Below are positions 42,064 to 53,822 of a DNA stretch of 64,000 bases, piece by piece. Numbering within the stretch: the first letter of the stretch is position 1; every line of letters begins with the position of its first letter. The DNA comes from Cylindrobasidium torrendii FP15055 ss-10 (Eukaryota > Basidiomycota > Agaricomycetes > Agaricales > Physalacriaceae): the NCBI GenBank assembly GCA_000934385.1, contig KN880438.1, positions 248,001 through 312,000 on the forward strand, read 5' to 3'. The translations under genes and the position numbers were made by a program. Below the pieces are notes generated by a model, which was not told the DNA's origin, searched no databases, and saw only the letters and a list, made by a program, of their open reading frames with translations.

Positions 42064-44725
42064 CTAAAGCTTGCTACGGGGCATACTCTCAAACAGCCCT
42101 GCAACAACATCCTGGAACTGCCCATCACGGATAGCCTGCGAAAACCATCAGTACGGGTTCGAAACAACGGGAGCCCAACGCACCTCATAGATGAGCGAAA
42201 TGTTCTGTCCAATCGTTGGGTCGTCCTTCCCAAGGCCATTTTGGAAGCCACTGGCGTTCTCCCTGCCGTGCAAACGAATGCCAAGTCCGATACGGATGTA
42301 CTCGTACACTGGGCGAGTGCGTCCAAGGAGCTTGCTGGCAGGAGCGGGGCCACGCTCGCCGTAGAGGTATGCCTTGCGCAAAGACTCCATGAGAGCTGTC
42401 GCGCGCGAGGCAACAGCAGCCTTGAAACGCGGGATATCTTTGAGAGAATCATTCAAAAGGCGTGTGCAAGTGAAGGCCTCGACGAGAGCAGCAGTGAAGA
42501 CGGATGCGACTTCCTTCATCTGGTCGGCGGCGTCCATGTTGGTCGTCGAATCCATAGTGCGAAGCATTTGGCCATAAAGGGATGAGTGCAAAAGATCCAG
42601 CTCTTCAGAGGACAGTTGCTGCGTGAAGGTGCTGAGCTCCTCGCTGAGAATGACCTTGAATCCGGCGTTGAACTCCTTGCGAAGGGCACGCAGATCAATA
42701 GCTTGGCACAATAGGTAGAGGTAGGAGGCCATGAGGATGCTGAGGACATCCAAAGATGTCACCGTAGCACGAGCAGAAATCAACGCCAACGAACTGGAAC
42801 GCGGTCAGCTCAAGCCAGAAAAGATGAATGAGCGCATACTTGACAGCTTGATTGTGCATCTCCGCTGACTGAACATGCGTTGTGACGGGGTTTGCGAGAT
42901 ACCCAAGCTCAGAGACATAGGCCGCCGTGGCAATATCGACACCTTTGCCGTGGTAGTTGAGCGATGGGTTTGTAGCGGCCAACGATGGTGGAAGTCCGTG
43001 ATTCATCGTGGGGTTAACAAGCTCTGTACTTTGGGCGAACAAGAGCTTTCCGATGTGGTGCACCGCAATACGTGTTTTCTCCATTGCGTTTGACACGGCC
43101 ATCGCCTGGAAGTTCCCGCCATGGTGAATTTGACCAGTAGTGTAGTCAACAAGCGGGTTATCAGTGGCTGAAGTAGTGGAGGTAAGCCTTGTGAAACAGA
43201 TTTGGACTGTCACGTACTGGAATTGCACTCAAGTGTCACGGAGGCAAGGGCAGAAAGGATGTCCTCAATTTGGGGTCCAAGGAATTGTGGCGAAGTACGA
43301 AGGGGATAGCGGTCCTGGCGAAGCTCGTACTTGTCCTGGTTGATAGAAACTTCTTCCTCGTGTGTTGTAGCCAGTTTACTACCTACTAACAGATTCCAGA
43401 GATTGCTAGCCGCCTCGACCTGTATAGCCAGTTAGTTGATTATACTAATAGCATAAGCAAAGACACTTACCTGTCCAGGGTGCGGGCGTGCGACGGCGTG
43501 AATGAAGGGTGCATATGAGCCATTGGTCCCTGTTAGAGCTTCTGTACCCAATGCCGTGCAAACTTGGGCGAGGAGGGCGAGATGAACGGCCTCGCTGAGC
43601 GCCAAAGATGCGACAGAGGCAGAGAAAGCAGTGCCATTCAGGATACCGAGACCCTCCTTTGACGCAAGTTTGACCGGGGTAAGATTGTGGGCTGATAATG
43701 CCTCTACAGACGAGACCATCTTGCGCGCGCCAAAGGAGGTAGGACCATCGAACACACGAATGGACGGATTTCCAGCTAATGAAGGCGACGTGAGAAAACC
43801 GGACTTTTGTAACACATGAAGACGTACTCAGAGTACCAGCCACATAAGAAAGTGAAGAAAGGTCTTGGGAAGGTCAATATATATCGGTGATATGTGCATA
43901 GGAATGCGTACCTCCAGACGCAGAGATACTCGAACGGAGAGGGACGACAGGCGTAATGTTGGCCCGCAAAAGATCATTGAGTTTCTCAATTAGTTCCCAC
44001 CTGAACTCGAGCGTGAGATGGGAGGGTATGCCCGATATACTCTCGCACGTACCTCACACCCGAATGTCCGCGTATCAGAGAGTTCATACGAATGAGCATA
44101 GCACCCCTGGGGATAGTTCAGCATCGTGGTCGCCAACAGCTTGGGGAACACGCACCGAACCCACGATTCGGGCATGCTAGTTGCGGCCATCGGGTCCATG
44201 AGAGGACGAATGTCGAGCGACTGCGATGAGGACGGGAGAACGCCAACGTGCTGGTGCTGAAGCAGGGCCTGTTGTAATTGAAGTGGCTTGTCGGTTCGAG
44301 TGTCAGCTATAGATGGGCGCCCGCATAAGATTGTGAGGGGCGCGTCTAGGATGGACAACACGTACCGCTACCGCCGAAACCAGTGGACACGCCATACACG
44401 CTTGTTCCCTGGTCCACCTTCTCCGCGATGACGGCGCGACTCTTCTCAACGCCGTCCTTGATGGACGCGGAGTGGTTCAGTTCAATCGGAGTGTTGAAAC
44501 GCGCCGCCGCGGTCACTGCCGCAATAGACAGGTTGTGACCATTGACTTCGATGGTACGGCCAGACCTAGAGCACATAAGGCGAGAGATGAAAGCACAAAG
44601 GAAATCACTCACTTGTAGGCCTTGAGTTCGCGGTGACCTTCCAGAAACTTGGAGAGTAGAGTCGCAGTCCGACGCGAGTCGGTCATGGTGTCGCGCTCGT
44701 TGAGGGGTGCAAATGAATCGGACAT
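42064..44725 (-). CDS. PAL: Phenylalanine ammonia-lyase
   Basis: Start [20 protein letters not shown]. Exons give [11 protein letters not shown] (active-site Tyr loop), [23 protein letters not shown]-like text with [19 protein letters not shown], and the MIO-forming triad within [18 protein letters not shown] (ASG). Next come [50 protein letters not shown] and [20 protein letters not shown]. The last blocks are [20 protein letters not shown] and a helical C-terminus ending ESMPRSKL. All hallmark residues are present. It deaminates phenylalanine (and often tyrosine) to cinnamate, in fungi mostly for aromatic catabolism or secondary metabolism. About nine introns; length near 730 residues fits the family. 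The C-terminal SKL could act as a peroxisomal PTS1 signal. Confidence 0.96.
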
Positions 44726-46097
44726 TGTGGTAGGCGACGGTAGAACAAGTCTGGGCGAGGAATTGACACGACGTACCTCCCTTATATACCTGAATCTCGG
44801 ATGAGATCCGGGGTTCAGAAATGGCAAGATATCGTTACAACCGTGATCACCTTCGGAAAGGCAGATTATGAATGACGCAAAAGTCTACTAGTGCGAGCAT
44901 GACCCAGAACGGTAACTTCGTTCGCAACCTAAAAAAACACGTCCGATTTCTGCGAAGCTCAGAATCCAGTCTACTGTAGACCATAGTTTGGACAGCAGGT
45001 AGCAGAAAAATGGAGAGGTTGGCTTCTTGTCTGCAAGCTTGAGGAATGAAACACTCACAAACAAGTCGCGAGTAGGTAGTTTTATTCAAGTCCGAATTTA
45101 CAGCCAAGTTTGGATGTTACTGCGCCGCGGATTCCATCCTCAGATCCTCGAGCATCAGATCACGGTTCCGCAGATATTTGGAGAAGCGTGGGGACAAGGA
45201 TACCATAATGAAAATAATATGGTGCAAATTGGGGCTTCCTTGACCGTAAATCGATGCTGCTCACTTACGTTCAATACCCTCTTGCAATGTTATTGGTAGC
45301 AAGATCCATCCGAGTGGCAATTTCGTGGACTCATGTCAGCACCAACAAGTCGAATTCTGCGTAGACAGAGTAAAGTCAAGATCCGAAAGGCAACGAGCAC
45401 TCCCTCAAAAGAAACTGGAGGTCATTCCCCTCTCATTCATGTGGAACAGTAGGCAGGCAATTATGCGAGTAGTGTCGGGATGATTTACCGCTAGAACGTA
45501 CCCTCTACCAACGAACTATGCGTGAAGGTTCGAGAGAACAACAAAAATCTGGTAAGATTTAGTACAACAGACTCTGTTTGACGCTTCAATGATACGCACC
45601 AGGTTTCCCCGACACCAAGAAGACGGGGACCAAACCCAAAGCGGCAGATGGCGTGAGTTGGTGGGACAGTGCAAGAGCTACCTCCAGAGTACGGAAATGG
45701 CCACAAGAGCCAAGTGAGTGCACCCACACTATAGCTCAGCTGGTGTTCGAATCGTTGCCACTGGAGTCTGGCATCGCAAGCTCCGTGTGTCCTTCCGCTC
45801 ATCTTTATGGGACAGACATCTGACATTGCAATGTTGCATGTTGTGACCTGTTGTGACACTTCCTCTCGAGCTCCTCGATACCACGTTCGCTTGATCAGAG
45901 CCAGAAGGAAAAGGCGGCAGGTGGAAGAAGGAAAAGAAATTTCAGCCACAAATTGGTCATTGAGCAGAGGTAATACACGGCCCGGAGACCCGATCGGCTG
46001 TGCGGCATCCGTCGCTGTGCGCCGCGCTCTCTGTCCGCTACGGCCACCTTCTGGGCTGCCAATTTTCGAACCTGCTTCGTCTGTTTTCGAATTTTGG
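44726..46097. other. Divergent intergenic region between PAL and the NIPA gene
   Basis: 1.37 kb with the PAL TATA box at its left end. Long open frames at 45491-46408 (minus) and 45807-46427 (plus) overlap each other; they are shadows around the NIPA first exon and show no family content. Confidence 0.45.
44781..44788 (-). promoter_or_regulatory. TATA box of the PAL gene
   Basis: Reads TATATAAG on the minus strand, 56 bp upstream of the ATG at 44725. Confidence 0.6.
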
Positions 46098-47899
46098 ATG
46101 TATTTGTCACTACGAGAACCGCCGCCAGACGATGCTGTGCCCCCACACCATGGAATCAACTCGGTCGTAGCCTTCATGATTGGTCTCGGAATTATCCTCT
46201 TAGCCTCAATCATGAATGCTGCTGGTCTCAACCTTACCAAACTCGACCATGTAATTCCAACTGCGCTATCTATCCTCGAGAATTGTGGTGACCCAAAGCC
46301 GCTAGGTTCGGACTCAAGCTGTACCGAAAGCATCGCGAAGAAAGGATTGGTTACGGCCACTGTGGCTTTTGGGAATGGTGCTCTACATGTGCGTCGCAAG
46401 CCTAACACTGTCTACATTTCACACTAACCGTGACTTAGCCTCTCCCAGCTCATTGGTAGTACACTAGCTTTGGAATACATGCGGGCTGGTATGTGCTACT
46501 TACAGTTTGCATACCCCAAAACTCAACCGCTACAGAATATGTCGCCCCTCTCGGTTCCACTTCGCTCGTGTTCAATTTCCTCTTCGCTCGTTTCCTGGTC
46601 GGCACTCCCGTAACTAGTAATGACATTTACGTGCGTCCATGCGAGCAGGGCTCAACGCAACGTTACTCAGGCACTCACCGCGTCTAGGGCACCATTGTTG
46701 TCGTCCTCGGCGTCGTAGGAATCGTCGCCTTTGGCTCCATCAATAGTGGCCTTGGGGAAGAAACCGATGTCCAGCACCTCACTTCGCTATGGCGCAGAGG
46801 TGGTTGGCTTGGCTTCTTCTTTGTGATGGCCATTTCCTTGATGTTGCTCATGTTCTTTACGTCCGTCCTCGATGACATTCTTGCCACACGCGCCGACATC
46901 ACCGCCGTGCCGTTTTCTGGCAACCGCCAAAGTGATCAGCAAAAACGCACGACTGCACTCGGACGGCTCGGCAATCTTTGGAGCTCCCTCATGCACCGTA
47001 TACGCGACATTTTGGAGCTGTGGACAGGTCCAAAAGATGACAAGACAGTGGCATGGACGCTAGGCATCGGTTGGGCATGTTGCGGTGGCGGGCTGGCTGG
47101 CGGCACTCTGGTCTTTGCCAAAGCAACGGTCAAATTACTTTCGGGATCTCTGTCGCATGAGAATCCGGGGAATCAATTCGGCCATGCTGCTCCCATCTTT
47201 ACCATCATTCTCCTCGTCATCACGGCCGTGCTACAAATTGTCTGCTTGAATCGTGGGCTGAAGGTGTACGATTCGACCCTTGTCGTCCCCGTATTCTATG
47301 GCGTCTATACCGCCGCTGGGTACGCGTACTCATTATCTCAACGCGGTATCCTCGCTAAAGTTGTCTACAGATTCCTTGATTCTCTGATCTTCAACAACGA
47401 GGTCGATGCGTATCAAGCATGGACACTGTTCTTGATTTTCGCGTCCATGCTCATCCTCATTTCCGGTGTCGTGCTTCTCACGCACAAGAAACCAGATCCA
47501 AGCACTAAGCCTGTAACACCAACCATTGCGCTCACACGACCTCGCAAGACGCCCAAGAAAGCGTCAGCAAGCAAGGTGGACCTGAAGGATGAGGAGGAAG
47601 AGGATGAGGGCAACGACGAGGAGCGGGCACTGTGGGCTGTCGGCGATGTCAGCGAAGATGATGATTCCGCAGAAGACGAGGACATAGACCACCACCAAAA
47701 TCCGTTGAACCGCCAGCGACCGGACAACACCAGTCGCGTCAACTTGCGCGCCGAGTTGCCAGGTGAGGAGGGCCAAGCCCTGATGAAAGCCGCAGAAGAA
47801 GAACGTGCACGGACACCCTTGGCACGGCGGCGAAGCGCGTCTTATAGTACCGTCAACTCTGATGATGAGTTTGGCGAGTTCACGACCACAACGCGATGA
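46098..47899 (+). CDS. NIPA-type magnesium transporter (DUF803)
   Basis: Start MYLSLREPPPDDAVPPHHGI. Four exons join as NLTKLDHVRTQAVPKASRRK, LWLLGMVLYILSQLIGSTLA followed by LEYMRA, then EYVAPLGSTSLVFNFLFARF. The last exon has VVVLGVVGIVAFGSINSGLG, ISLMLLMFFTSVL, WACCGGGLAGGTLVFAKATV, PIFTIILLVITAVLQIVCLN, VPVFYGVYTAAGYAYS and LFLIFASMLILISGVVLL. These are the nine helices of the NIPA/DUF803 fold. A long cytosolic tail follows with a very acidic run (DEEEEDEGNDEE) and phospho-site-like RRRSASYS. Members carry Mg2+ at endosomal or plasma membranes. The upstream in-frame Met at 45807 adds an implausible leader. Confidence 0.92.
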
Positions 47900-48374
47900 G
47901 GCGGAGGGATAGTTGCATAGAGCTTGGGACATGATGCATGAATCCTATTTATCGAGTCTGGATTAATACCCGGTCAAATCCCCCACTTATTGTACGATAG
48001 CAAACAGAACTACACGTAACTAATTTGAACAGTGCACGCAATTTCTTTGATTGTCTAATGGGTTTGAGTTTGACGACAAGTACTCTAACCCAGAAGCTGG
48101 ATCTCAAGCCGCTGTGTGTAAGTACGCAACAGAGTCCTAACAGTGAAAATCTGGTGCTTTTATGGCAGCCTTGGTTCCTTACAGTATGGTACTCACATTC
48201 TGGCAAATGGCGGATAACGGTAGCCAAACGATGCCCTAATGCTTGCTGCTGGAGCGCTGAACGCACCGTAATAACAAGGTCAATGGCTTTTGGATTTGAT
48301 GAGTCTCGCGATCGAGGCTTGCAAGTGACTTCGCGTCTTTGTGAGAACCACGATCAGCACTATACCCGACCACC
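47900..48374. other. Intergenic, nothing recognised
   Basis: Between the NIPA and SSL1 genes on the same strand; no supported feature. Confidence 0.45.
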
Positions 48375-50043
48375 ATGGCGCGCGAAAAGAATGTCGTTAT
48401 CTCGGCGCCCGACTCAGACTCGGATATGGATATTCTGGACGACGACTACGAGGCGCGCAACTCCAAGGGAAAGGGAAAGGGCAAGGCTTCGGAGAGAAAG
48501 AAGACGGACAAAGGCAAAGGAAAGGCAAAAGAGGTGTGCAACAATGTCCCTCGTTCTTCTCACTCTCTGAGAGGCAAATTAGCAAGCCTATACTTGGGAA
48601 GCTTCGTACACCCGCTCGTGGGACACAGTCCAAGAGGATGAGGCAGGTAGTCTGCAGAGTGCGGTGGATGAGTGGATAACCAGGGGACGGCGGAGACGGT
48701 GTGTTCATCCCTTCATCAGAAGTACTTTCTCTTCTAATGAACATGCATGCAGACAGCAAGGAGATGGCACAGCTATACGACGATCCATTATTCGACATCT
48801 AGTTATCATCATTGACCTGTCTGCGTCTATGCTGGATCGCGACATGCGACCGACGCGTTTTACGCTCACGCTACAGTACGCGCGCGAGTTTATTGTGGAA
48901 TGGTTCGACCAGAACCCGTTAGGGCAGATTGGTATTGTTGGCATGCGTGCTGGGGTTGGTGAACGGATATGTGAAATGTCTGGTGAGTTTTGTTCTGAGG
49001 CGCTGCTGGCCACGATTGAACATAATGCAAGGAAATCCACAAGAGGTTTTGAAAGCGATTTCTGACAGACACAAAATGATTCCAATTGGCGAGCCCAGTT
49101 TGCAGAACTCGATAGAAATGGCCCGCCATAGCATGAGGTTTGCGGGGTGACCATGGCATCCACTCGTATTGACCAATGATGCCCAGCCATTTACCAACGC
49201 ATTCGTCTCGTGAACTTCTCATCATATTCGGTTCACTGACTACGGTGGACCCGGGAAACCTACACACTACACTGGATGAGTGTGTCGAAAGCGGAATCAG
49301 GATTTCAGTCGTAGCACTGGCAGCCGAGATGAAGATATGCCGTGCATTATGTGACAAGACGGGAGGTATGCTCCTGCGTATGTACGCTGTATATGCACTC
49401 ACGAACTTCCAGGTCAATTTGGTGTGGCATTGAATGAAGGCCATTACAGGGATCTCTTGTTCGAGCTCGTTCCTCCTCCAGCCCAGCGCGCCCTGGCGCG
49501 TGCAGCTGGGAATGCTTCAGTGACGAACGGGAAAAAATCTGCAGCGAGTGCCAATCCGGCGGCGGACTTGATGATGATGGGATTCCCTACACGCTTGCCG
49601 GATGCCTCGCCACCCAGTCTTTGTGCATGCCATTCCGAGTTGAAGAGCGAAGGCTTCATTTGCCCACGATGCAACTCCAAAGTATGCAATGTGCCTACAG
49701 ATTGTGACGTTTGTGGGTTGATGATAGTGAGCTCGCCGCATCTCGCGAGAAGTTATCACCACCTTTTTCCGGTGAAGGCCTATGCTCCGCTGCAAGTTCT
49801 TTGCTCTATTGTCGTGGCGCCCCTCTAACGTACCGCTCCAGAACCGAAGTCTCATGGGATGCACAACCCCAGTGCTATGGATGCGCAACACCGTTTCCGA
49901 CTGCACCTTCTACTGCCGCGATGGGAGAGGGGATGAGCCCGTTGAATCGCTACAGATGCCCGCAATGCATGAACGACTTTTGTTCGGATTGCGATGTTTT
50001 CTTACACGATGTAGTACATTGTTGCGCTGGCTGTGGAAAGTAG
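48375..50043 (+). CDS. SSL1: TFIIH subunit SSL1 / p44 (GTF2H2)
   Basis: Start MAREKNVVISAPDSDSDMDI with an acidic/Lys-rich leader (KGKGKGKASERKK). After introns come RRSIIRHLVIIIDLSASMLD (VWA fold, MIDAS-like DxSxS), RPTRFTLTLQYAREFIVEWF, QIGIVGMRAGVGERICEMSG, GEPSLQNSIEMARHSMSH, SSRELLIIFGSLTTVDPGNL and FGVALNEGHYRDLLFELVPP. The C-terminus has a zinc-binding C4 (CPRCNSKVCNVPTDCDVCG) and a RING-like cluster (CYGC, YRCPQCMNDFCSDCDVFLH, CCAGC). SSL1 stimulates the XPD helicase within TFIIH in transcription and nucleotide excision repair. About seven introns. Confidence 0.94.
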
Positions 50044-50690
50044 CATAACGTTTATACGCTTCTGATCAAGTCGAAATGCCTTCTGCCCTCTTCAGACTTT
50101 ACGGTGTCATGTAATCTGAGACTCGTAGAGATCGTGACTGCTGTAGTCGTTCGTGCCCTTACCGAAAATAAAGTGTGTTTAAACGGAATGAGTACACAGT
50201 ATACAAGGGTCAGACGTTCAAGCTCAAGTCTGGTTCAAGTGTGTTGGTGTGAAATTCTGTGCTTGAGTCGTCAACGATACTCTCACGTGCACTTGCCTAA
50301 TTCGTCCGGTAGTCAATATAATTAACTCTTTCGGCATGGAATATACTTCAGACTCCGCTGAAGGTTACCGTAAACAAGCGTACACAAGAGAGGCACCGCA
50401 GACGCAGACTTTTGCCTTGGCTCGGAAAGCACGGAAAAGATATGATTCTTCACCAAGGGTTCAGTTCTGAGTAGTATATCGAGAAAATCCGTGCGCAAAT
50501 GGACCGGGCCTATCCGATGTGTGGCGGTCCTCGAGCGAGATTGGCTCGGCACGAGTTACAGTAAACCTCGTGGTTTCAACGATCACGGGAGGTTAACAAC
50601 AATTCAGCGGTGACCGGGGGCCTTTGTTTTCTCGACGCGTCGCAGGGCTCTCAACTATCTTCTTCCTTATCCCTCCCACTCTAACGCTAG
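50044..50690. other. Intergenic, nothing recognised
   Basis: 650 bp before the next plus-strand gene; only short frames without support. Pyrimidine-rich just upstream of the next ATG. Confidence 0.45.
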
Positions 50691-53345
50691 ATGGCTAAAT
50701 CACTGCGTTCAAAGGACAAGGACAAGAGCCAGAACCAACGGTCTCTTGGGGAGTTCTTTACACGGACTGGCAGTGTATCTTCAGTGACCTCCTCCTCATC
50801 GTCCAAGACCGTCGCCAAGGCGTCCACAAGCGGCAAGAAGCTGAAAAACCCGATGCAGACAGCCGCGCGCCTCGAAGGCTCTGTAAGGGCGAAAACATCG
50901 AAGACAGCGTCCCCGCTGAAAACCCCCGACTCGTCCCCGCCGCCAGCGGAACTACGCAAGGTGTCTGGCACCAAACGCAAAGCCGCCGAGGGTCCCGATG
51001 ACGGTGAGCTCCCGATGACTCCGCCCCGACCGAGGCGATGCGTTTCCTCCAAATATGGTACCGTCAGTGAACTTGGACTTGCTCCATCCACGCCGAGTGC
51101 ACGCGAGACAAAGCGCGTCCGTTCTGGCTCTCTTGTACCGCCTAGCGAACCGGAGGAGGAAGAGATGAAGATGCCGGAAGATAGTATGGATGTCGACGCG
51201 TCTGAACCCATCTTCATACCTGTCAACGCGAGCCCCGCTACGCCCCCACCCCGCCAGCAACATACTCCACCTAGCGACTGGGTGTCTCCAAGGACGAAAC
51301 GGACTGCGCAGGCGATCGCAGACATCAGAGCGCGCGCCCAGGCTTTTGCCATGACAAGTCCTCCCGCGTCGCCCATTGCAGAAGACCATTATTTTGATTC
51401 CAGTGACGAGGAGGATGATTTGTTGACTGATAATCTATTCGCTAATATCAAGCCCAAGAATAAGCTGTGAGTCCTCACCATGATGCTTCAGCCAATTGCT
51501 AACACAGCTTCTAGTACTCCGTCTCCCTCTGGCTCATCCGCCGGATCTCCAGCCCCCAGACCCGGTCGGCCTATTCGCAACCGCAAGCCCACTGTTACAG
51601 GCCCTGTCATCCTGACCCAGTCTGCGCGTCCAAAGAAGACTCAAGGAGGACTTGCAATCATCCAGCAATTCAACAGAGAAAAGAAGCGCGACGAGCGTGG
51701 CAACCGCGGGGAGAAAGCTCGGCTACAGGCGGAGAGCTTTATTGAGGATATGACTATGGACGAAGACGATTCAGACGACGACAGTTTGCCCGTCATCAAC
51801 CCTGATCCATTTGGCCTGAAAAGTTTCGACGACGCTGCGGATATCCTTGGTGGTGACGAGGAGCACGGTGCTGCTGTCAGGTCAATCCTTGTCATGGAGA
51901 GTCAGGCCTCTCGGACGAAGGAGAAGAGGGCGGGCATCCCTCTCTGGGAGCAGCCAGCCGACGACGCGATGGATGCAGAGCCCGGTTTACCGACATTTGA
52001 GTCCGACGTCCCGAGTCTTCAGTCTTTCGCCAAGGCCCTTAGGGAGAGCAGTACGTTTGTCACGCTCATTTCAGCTCATTTTTGACCACCAGACAGACGA
52101 GAATAGCATTGCGCTGATGCTTACCTGTGGCCTGCTCCGCCATCCCCAACATGCACAGAACAACGACATTATTGATTTCATTTGGTCTCTTGGTACGCCT
52201 TCTGCTGTGATCACTTTTATCTGCTAACTTTTTCCAGCTTTATCTTGTCGTTCTGGCCCAATTCCTGAGGCCGCTTTTACCGCCCTCGTCCATGCTCAGG
52301 TCGCCTTGCCCAAACTAACCATCGTTCTTTCCGCACTGCGCCAAATGGGCATGCCTATCAATCATTTCAAGAGTCTCATGTTGGACACACCCACGACCGA
52401 TGTGCTGGACGTCGACGCCGGAGAGCGCGACGCTGCCATTACGCGCATGCTCAAACTCATCACGATGTCTGCTATGTCCCAACAGAGGCCAAATAAGGAC
52501 GTCGCGGACCTCATTATGGCTATAGCCTTGGTCTCGCTCGACGATGCTGCTCCCAGTGCACGTGATGGCCCTTTGATAGATGCGATGCAAGTTCTGTGCG
52601 GTGTATTCCCGGCCGCCTATGCGGAGGACGAACGTGCACTGACTGCGCGCCTGGTGGCATTGATTACTAGCTTGGAGGTCATGAATCAAACCCATGTCCT
52701 TGATCTCTTTGCCAGCGGGTGTGGCTGTGGCCAGCGTATTGCTCGAGTTGCGGCTCATTGTGTGCTGAACAAGAGCACCAAGCCGGTGGTAGGCATTTAG
52801 TGGTTTGGTTGTTACACCTCACTTACGATTATACAGTGTACGCCAAATGGTCTTCCCCCCCTCGTTCCGCTCCTCAAACTTGTTGCGGATCCGGACGACG
52901 ACGCTGCGATGTTCAAGTTACACGATGAGGCGGACTACGTCGCAATGGGTCACTATATTCGTATTCTGTCTATTGCGATCAACGACGTGCAAGGATACGT
53001 TTTGGAGGCCAAGAAGGACGAGCCTGTATCTGAAGGAGGCAACAAGATCCCAAGCTCACTGGAACTACTGCATTCTGGACTGGATGTCCTCCATTCGCGT
53101 ATTGGTCAGTCTGTTTCTTTGTTGCTGTCTGCCCGTAACTCACATGTGTTTTAGTGGATACTCGCGCTGCAAAGCTAGAACGGTCACGGACAAAAGCACT
53201 CATCAAAACGCTCTCGATGCGCTTGCATTTCCAGTTTGCATCGGCATCGGCGTCCGCCCACCGCACAAAGCAAATGACCCTCGCCAACTACATGAAGCCG
53301 CAAGCTGGGGGCCGACCGAAGCCCGTTCGGGTGACGTCTAAATAG
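50691..53345 (+). CDS. Unrecognised nuclear protein with PIP-box-like motifs at both ends; candidate SMC5/6-linked (CANIN-like)
   Basis: Start MAKSLRSKDKDKSQNQRSLG. Residues about 16-23 read QRSLGEFF, an exact PCNA-interacting (PIP) pattern QxxLxxFF. A long disordered, Ser/Pro- and Lys-rich half follows (SSSSKTVAKASTSGKKLKN, PMTPPRPRR, PSDWVSPRTKR). The C-terminal half is helical: FESDVPSLQSFAKALRES, DENSIALMLTCGLLRHP, LTIVLSALRQMGMPINHFKS, VADLIMAIALVSLDDAAPS and LHDEADYVAMGHYIRILSIA. The tail QMTLANYMKPQ is a second, weaker PIP-like sequence. About six introns, about 790 residues. The architecture (disordered N-term plus helical C-term) resembles fungal CANIN proteins that bind SMC6/NSE5, but I could not confirm that family. 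It lies between SSL1 and ERCC1. Confidence 0.7.
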
Positions 53346-53822
53346 CGATGCGCCTCCTGGTGTACGTTGTACAGTTTTTTTCACTGCTCTCCTTGAGACT
53401 ACAATCCCTCGTGTTACTTATACTGTAAAGTTATACTTCTGGTTCCTCTCATCCTCTTGTTCATCGTCGCTTTTTGCCTATTTAGTACGCATACATACAT
53501 TGTCACCTACTTGCATTTCGACTCTTCTTCCCTTAGCCAAGTGAGCGCCTACAAATGATACATACATACATATCTACCCTCCGCTATGCAAGCCTAATTA
53601 CTAGTGTACATTACCTTCAGGCTTCATGCCGTTTCTGGAACCGACTTTTGTTGCTTAGGTAGTATCGTACGCTCTCTGACTATTTCGTCTGTTACATACC
53701 ACATTTATAGCGACTTCCCCTTCTTGATGCTCATTGGTGATTGTTGGCGAACAAATATGTTGGAATTGATAGTCAACCTCTAATTCCCCCGAGCAAAGGC
53801 TGCAGTCAATACCGAGCTTCCG
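53346..53822. other. Intergenic between convergent genes, nothing recognised
   Basis: Two 3' UTRs probably share this 480-bp stretch, which is rich in CATACATA-like short repeats near 53490-53580. Confidence 0.45.

Noticed and set aside
45807..46097. Upstream extension of the NIPA protein from the Met at 45807
   Set aside because: Adds almost 100 basic, Ser-rich residues not seen in the family; the Met at 46098 sits just before the first helix.
45491..46408. Minus-strand ORF of 305 codons
   Set aside because: Antisense to the first exon of the NIPA gene and its promoter; no family resemblance, composition typical of a shadow frame.
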